DNA from: Thermoplasmata archaeon
GTDB taxonomy: Archaea; Thermoplasmatota; Thermoplasmata; Thermoplasmatales; Thermoplasmataceae
Length of the DNA stretch: 9,212 nt
Direction: 5' to 3'
Assembly (NCBI GenBank): GCA_021806345.1
Contig: JAJZXP010000054.1
Location: forward strand, 1 to 9,212
In this document: in pieces, positions 6,384-9,212 of the stretch
How positions within the stretch are numbered: the stretch's first letter is position 1
Layout of the letters: each line of letters opens with the position of its first letter
Position numbers and translations under genes: made by a program
Notes under the pieces: generated by a model
Seen by the model: the letters and a program-made list of their open reading frames with translations, nothing else
Database searches by the model: none
What the model was told of the DNA's origin: nothing

Positions 6384-6395
6384 AATAATAATTAA
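6384..6395 (-). promoter_or_regulatory. Possible TATA box before the GT2 remnant
   Basis: The minus strand reads TAATTATTATTA, centred about 30 bases upstream of ATG 6358. It could be a leftover promoter that now drives the remnant and the GT4-like gene below it. The match to a TATA consensus is loose. Confidence 0.3.
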
Positions 6396-6408
6396 TGTAA
6401 ATATGTCA

Positions 6409-7191
6409 TCATTGGTGTGTGTACTTAAAAAATACAAGGATTTCCCTCAAATACTTCAAAACAACCTTCACAGGATTGGTGACGATTTTTGATTCCCCGG
6501 CATCACGCTCTTCCATTCTTATGGGTATCTCAACCATCCTTGGGTTCCCGGACACAGCAATAGCGAAGAGAAGAGGTTTATACATACCAGTGTAAGGTTT
6601 GAGTTTGGAAATCATATCCCTCTTTATGAGAAAATAACCGGAAAGGGGATCCTTAACTTTTCTTGAACTTGTTATGAGGGCATGAGAGAGGAGTGTGGCA
6701 GTTCTGCTCACAAAACCCCTATATGCAGGCCAACTGTTGTATCCTCCAGGCATGTATCTTGAACCTATGACAATATCCGGGTCTTCATCAAGCTTCTCAA
6801 TAAAATCCGGAATGAAATCCACAGGATGCTGGAGATCGCAATCCATTGTCAAAACATACTCGGATAAGCAATGTCTGGATCCGACGATCTGTGCGTTCAG
6901 TGTGCCCATCTTCACTTTCCTCTGTATCATTCTCAGTGGAATAGGATAGGATTCCACACGCTTCAGAACCTCTTCCACCGTCCCATCTGTGCTGCCGTCG
7001 TCAACAATCACAACCTCAACTATGCTGTAAAGTTTCTCGTATGTTATGATGTTGCTTATCTGATCCAGCCATTTTCCAATGTTTCCGGCCTCGTTCAGGC
7101 ATGCTGTAAGTATGCTCACAGTATGCTTGTACTTCGCCTCTTCCAGAAGAATGCTTCTCTCTTCACTCTTAACAAATATGTTTACCACCAT
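6409..7191 (-). CDS. DPM1-like polyprenyl-phosphate glycosyltransferase (GT2)
   Basis: This 260-residue protein has the full motif set of dolichyl/polyprenyl-phosphate mannose or glucose synthases. It has the NEAGNI loop (33-38), VIVDDGSTDGT (61-71), GTLNAQIVGSRH (96-107), the metal site MDCDLQHP with Asp117/Asp119, IGSRYMPGG, DPLSGYFLIKRD (181-192) and the EERDAGESKI acceptor-loop region (227-236). It would transfer a sugar from GDP- or UDP-sugar to a lipid phosphate at the inner membrane face, making lipid-linked sugar for surface glycosylation. No C-terminal membrane spans are present, as in soluble DPM1-type members. The frame extends up to ATG 7314, but those 41 residues are Trp/Arg/His-rich and unlike the family. 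An AGGA lies just before ATG 7191, and a TATA box falls within the extension, so I start at 7191. Confidence 0.9.
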   Translation of the reverse strand: MVVNIFVKSEERSILLEEAKYKHTVSILTACLNEAGNIGKWLDQISNIITYEKLYSIVEVVIVDDGSTDGTVEEVLKRVESYPIPLRMIQRKVKMGTLNAQIVGSRHCLSEYVLTMDCDLQHPVDFIPDFIEKLDEDPDIVIGSRYMPGGYNSWPAYRGFVSRTATLLSHALITSSRKVKDPLSGYFLIKRDMISKLKPYTGMYKPLLFAIAVSGNPRMVEIPIRMEERDAGESKIVTNPVKVVLKYLREILVFFKYTHQ

Positions 7192-7286
7192 GAATTCCTG
7201 AAAAATATCATGTCCCCATATGAAGATCCAATATCTCCTATGTGAACACCATATTCTCCATGAATGTCTCCGAGAATCAAATGGGC

Positions 7287-7296
7287 ATATAAAATA
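7287..7296 (-). promoter_or_regulatory. TATA box for the DPM1-like gene
   Basis: The minus strand reads TATTTTATAT, centred near 7291. Transcription would begin near 7263-7267, leaving a leader of about 70 bases before ATG 7191. A seven-codon frame (MENMVFT) starts at 7261 in this leader. The box lies after the T tract that follows the DUF2079 gene, so the DPM1-like gene seems to have its own promoter. Confidence 0.45.
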
Positions 7297-7336
7297 CTGC
7301 GTATTGTCAGACATTCATGAATCGTTTCTTTTTCTT

Positions 7337-7343
7337 AAAAAAA
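7337..7343 (-). terminator. T7 tract after the DUF2079 gene
   Basis: On the minus strand, TCATCC and then seven Ts follow the TGA stop (7352-7350) directly. Archaeal RNA polymerase often stops at such U-rich tracts without a hairpin. Position and run length support a terminator separating the DUF2079 gene from the DPM1-like gene. Confidence 0.5.
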
Positions 7344-7349
7344 GGATGA

Positions 7350-9056
7350 TCAGTTCCTCTCAAGCACAAATATGCCGGCGCTTGGCAGGGATGCGATTAT
7401 GCTGTATGTGCCATTTGAAAGGCCATCCATGGCTATTGTCTGCAGGGACGGGACCGATTGAGAGGTCGTGGCCCAGAAACTGTTGTACTGGAAGACCAGA
7501 TATGTGAATTTTGAAAGATTTCCGTAAATGCCGGGGGACCATGGTGTGGAATATGTGTTAAGGTGATTGCTGAAATATGGCATAAGGGTGTTCTCTGTGA
7601 GTATATATGCATCAGAAGGCATATGAGCAGATTCATTCATGAGGAAAAAACTTGCATTTCCATATGAAAAACTGTTTATGTCCTGCATTTCGCTTCCATA
7701 AGGCCTCTGCTCCATGGCAGCAGGAGAGAATATTCCGTATGGTATCACCACTATTGACAAAACAATGAGAACTGCCCCTATGACAGAGATAAGGGCAACG
7801 GCGGATATATTTTTTTTCTTGTTTGCAACAGTTCCGCCTGGATTCTTCAAGGAACCGATCTTTATGTGAGACTGCCATTTGCTTTTCATATATTCCGCTA
7901 TGATGTTAATATTGCACACACCCATCACTGCACCAAGAAATACCGGACCAAGTAACATCGATCCGTACTGATAGCCCAGCTGGTAGTAGCTTGAGTATGA
8001 AGAAGGAAATGCGTAAAGCAGATACGGAATCGTCATGATAAGGGTAAGTGGGGAGAGAAATGAAAGAAATGCCGTATTCTTAAATATAAATGTTGTGTAA
8101 AATACCTTATCCCCAAGATTTGAGGATATGAACGAGAAAAAGCTGTGGGGGTTGGTGACAAGCAGTATCATGAGACCCACGGGGGAATCGGAGGCAGCCC
8201 CCGATGCTCCTGTGCCCGGCAGAAGGGAAGTGAAACCAGTACCTGACAGGTATCCCTTCATCAGCCCTGCGAATACCAGATATGCATAGAGGACGGCAAT
8301 AAAGATGATGAAAAAGGAGAACTGTGCAATGCCCCTTGGATTGTGCCTGGATGAAAGCCAGATCTTTATATGCATTCCCCTGTGAGTCCTGAGGAAAAGC
8401 ATCTCGTAAAGGAGGAGGACAGCAACTATATAGACAAAATTGGAGTGAAGCGTCACTGTCATTGCAAGGGAAAAGAGATGGAGAAACCTTCTTTCTCTTA
8501 GAAATGAGTAAAAAGCAAGTAGGAAGAAGAATGGAAGGAATGCCATGCTGTGGAATGGGAATGAAACAAGGCTCTCTGTGTAAGGTGACATCTCATATAC
8601 CAGGAGAAATGATATGGAGGCAATCTCAAGGGACAGCATGGATTTCGTATGTCTTATAAGAAGAATTTTGGAGATGAGGTAGAGGACATAGCCCCCAAGA
8701 GCAACAAAAAGGTCCTGGAAAACAAGAAGGGATATGGGCGATTGATATATTGCGTAAACGGGTACTTGAAAGAACTGGAAGATTGTGAAATGCTCCGCAA
8801 GTATGGATTCCCCAATGAGGGGTGAATAGAAGAGCCCTCCATGGAGGAATGATTGAAGAAACTGTGCATGCATGCCCAGATCGTATCCGCTGTCACCAAG
8901 TGACAAATATTGTATAACGGAGAAAAGAGAAAACATGAAACTGAAGAATATGGTAAAAGCCACAGCTATTGCATTTCCTGGATGCTCTGCCAAACGAGTT
9001 CTAATTTTTTCAATGGAAACTATGATCCATCCTCTCCTCATGAAACATGCTGACAT
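7350..9056 (-). CDS. DUF2079 multi-pass membrane protein, GT-C-like
   Basis: This 568-residue protein fits the DUF2079 family. Residues 28-51 form the first membrane helix, followed by the signature region GDSGYDLGMHAQFLQSFLHG (54-73) and AEHFTIFQFFQVPVYAIY. About ten hydrophobic helices follow up to NISAVALISVIGAVLIVLSI. The last 120 or so residues form a soluble domain, probably outside the cell, with possible N-glycosylation sequons (NAS, NES, NLS, NGT). DUF2079 proteins are distantly like GT-C enzymes, which use lipid-linked sugars. The acidic DLG-type motif in the first outer loop is consistent with that, but no activity is proven. A TATA box 25 bases upstream supports ATG 9056; ATG 9041 is an alternative. 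The gene is richer in G+C than the GT4 gene at 2356. The next gene in this direction is the DPM1-like enzyme, a plausible maker of its lipid-sugar substrate. Confidence 0.88.
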   Translation of the reverse strand: MSACFMRRGWIIVSIEKIRTRLAEHPGNAIAVAFTIFFSFMFSLFSVIQYLSLGDSGYDLGMHAQFLQSFLHGGLFYSPLIGESILAEHFTIFQFFQVPVYAIYQSPISLLVFQDLFVALGGYVLYLISKILLIRHTKSMLSLEIASISFLLVYEMSPYTESLVSFPFHSMAFLPFFFLLAFYSFLRERRFLHLFSLAMTVTLHSNFVYIVAVLLLYEMLFLRTHRGMHIKIWLSSRHNPRGIAQFSFFIIFIAVLYAYLVFAGLMKGYLSGTGFTSLLPGTGASGAASDSPVGLMILLVTNPHSFFSFISSNLGDKVFYTTFIFKNTAFLSFLSPLTLIMTIPYLLYAFPSSYSSYYQLGYQYGSMLLGPVFLGAVMGVCNINIIAEYMKSKWQSHIKIGSLKNPGGTVANKKKNISAVALISVIGAVLIVLSIVVIPYGIFSPAAMEQRPYGSEMQDINSFSYGNASFFLMNESAHMPSDAYILTENTLMPYFSNHLNTYSTPWSPGIYGNLSKFTYLVFQYNSFWATTSQSVPSLQTIAMDGLSNGTYSIIASLPSAGIFVLERN

Positions 9057-9076
9057 AACAGAATGAAAATCAATAT

Positions 9077-9086
9077 TTTAATATAT
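9077..9086 (-). promoter_or_regulatory. TATA box of the DUF2079 gene
   Basis: The minus strand reads ATATATTAAA within a longer A/T block (9071-9087). It is centred 25 bases before ATG 9056, so the transcript is probably leaderless. It lies in the short gap after the stop of the upstream gene (9093), which shows that the two genes need not share a transcript. Confidence 0.6.
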
Positions 9087-9092
9087 GCGATC

Positions 9093-9212
9093 TCAACCCA
9101 CTGAAATGGTAAGGTTGTGCGACACAGTCCAGTAACCAACGAAGCCGTCGTCGGAACCATCCCAGCCGGGAACCCAGTAGTGTGAGAATATGTTGTTGAA
9201 ATGGGCCGGGTT
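9093..9212 (-). CDS. C-terminal end of an unknown, possibly exported protein (partial)
   Basis: The frame is open from the window edge to TGA at 9095-9093, giving the last 39 residues of a protein that starts outside the window. The segment is rich in aromatic residues, Asp and Gly (HYWVPGWDGSDDGFVGYWTV) and ends SHNLTISVG, including an NLT sequon. Such composition is common in extracellular domains of archaeal surface proteins or acid proteases, but I cannot name the family from this piece. Codons are well structured, with many GGC, GAC and TTC, which argues for real coding. Its stop is 36 bases upstream of the DUF2079 start on the same strand. Confidence 0.7.
   Translation of the reverse strand, partial: NPAHFNNIFSHYWVPGWDGSDDGFVGYWTVSHNLTISVG

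Noticed and set aside
7192..7314. N-terminal extension of the DPM1-like protein up to ATG 7314
   Set aside because: The 41 residues are Trp/Arg/His-rich and unlike the family, and a TATA box falls inside them. ATG 7191 directly precedes a normal GT2 start.
8462..8899. Open frames on both strands inside the DUF2079 gene
   Set aside because: They lie inside a strongly supported membrane-protein gene and have no features of their own.
1..9212. CRISPR array, tRNA or rRNA gene, or a known defence system
   Set aside because: I saw no spaced repeats, no cloverleaf-like sequence, no rRNA segments, and no nuclease, helicase or toxin genes in the window.

Overview
The window looks like a chromosomal piece from an archaeon, most likely a cell-wall-less acidophile of the Thermoplasmatales or a close relative. 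This is inferred from several signs. Several genes have a TATA-like box about 24-26 bases upstream of the ATG and no ribosome binding site, the pattern of leaderless archaeal transcripts. AGG/AGA (Arg) and ATA (Ile) codons are used heavily. The gene families (DUF2079 membrane protein, DPM1-like GT2, archaeal-style GT2 and GT4 enzymes) are typical of archaeal surface-glycan loci. Species cannot be fixed from the sequence alone.

Layout. Positions 1-1300 hold a possible 3' end of an unknown gene (3-230), a small orphan acidic protein (278-619, +), and a convergent PH/GRAM-like protein with a C-terminal zinc ribbon (693-1262, -). Two hairpins lie between the two convergent stops. About 1 kb (1296-2327) has no intact gene and contains what look like decayed reading frames. 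Positions 2356-7191 form a glycosyltransferase block on both strands: a GT4 enzyme (2356-3522, +), a GT2-type enzyme with an N-terminal extra region (3707-4693, +), a second GT4-like enzyme (4701-6005, -), a truncated and frameshifted GT2 remnant (6038-6358, -), and a DPM1-like polyprenyl-phosphate sugar synthase (6409-7191, -). Next come a DUF2079 multi-pass membrane protein (7350-9056, -) and the last 39 residues of an aromatic-rich, possibly exported protein (9093-9212, -).

How the genes may work together (inference): the DPM1-like enzyme would load a sugar onto a lipid carrier. The soluble GT4 and GT2 enzymes would add sugars from nucleotide donors on the cytoplasmic side. The DUF2079 protein, from a GT-C-like membrane family, could use lipid-linked sugar on the outer face. 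The products would be surface glycoprotein or glycolipid sugars. The first GT4 gene and the gap after it are visibly richer in A+T than the DUF2079 gene. With mixed gene orientation, a broken GT2 copy and decayed sequence next door, this suggests a variable glycan locus that gains and loses glycosyltransferases. I saw no CRISPR array, no RNA gene, no intact transposon and no convincing new defence or signalling system.
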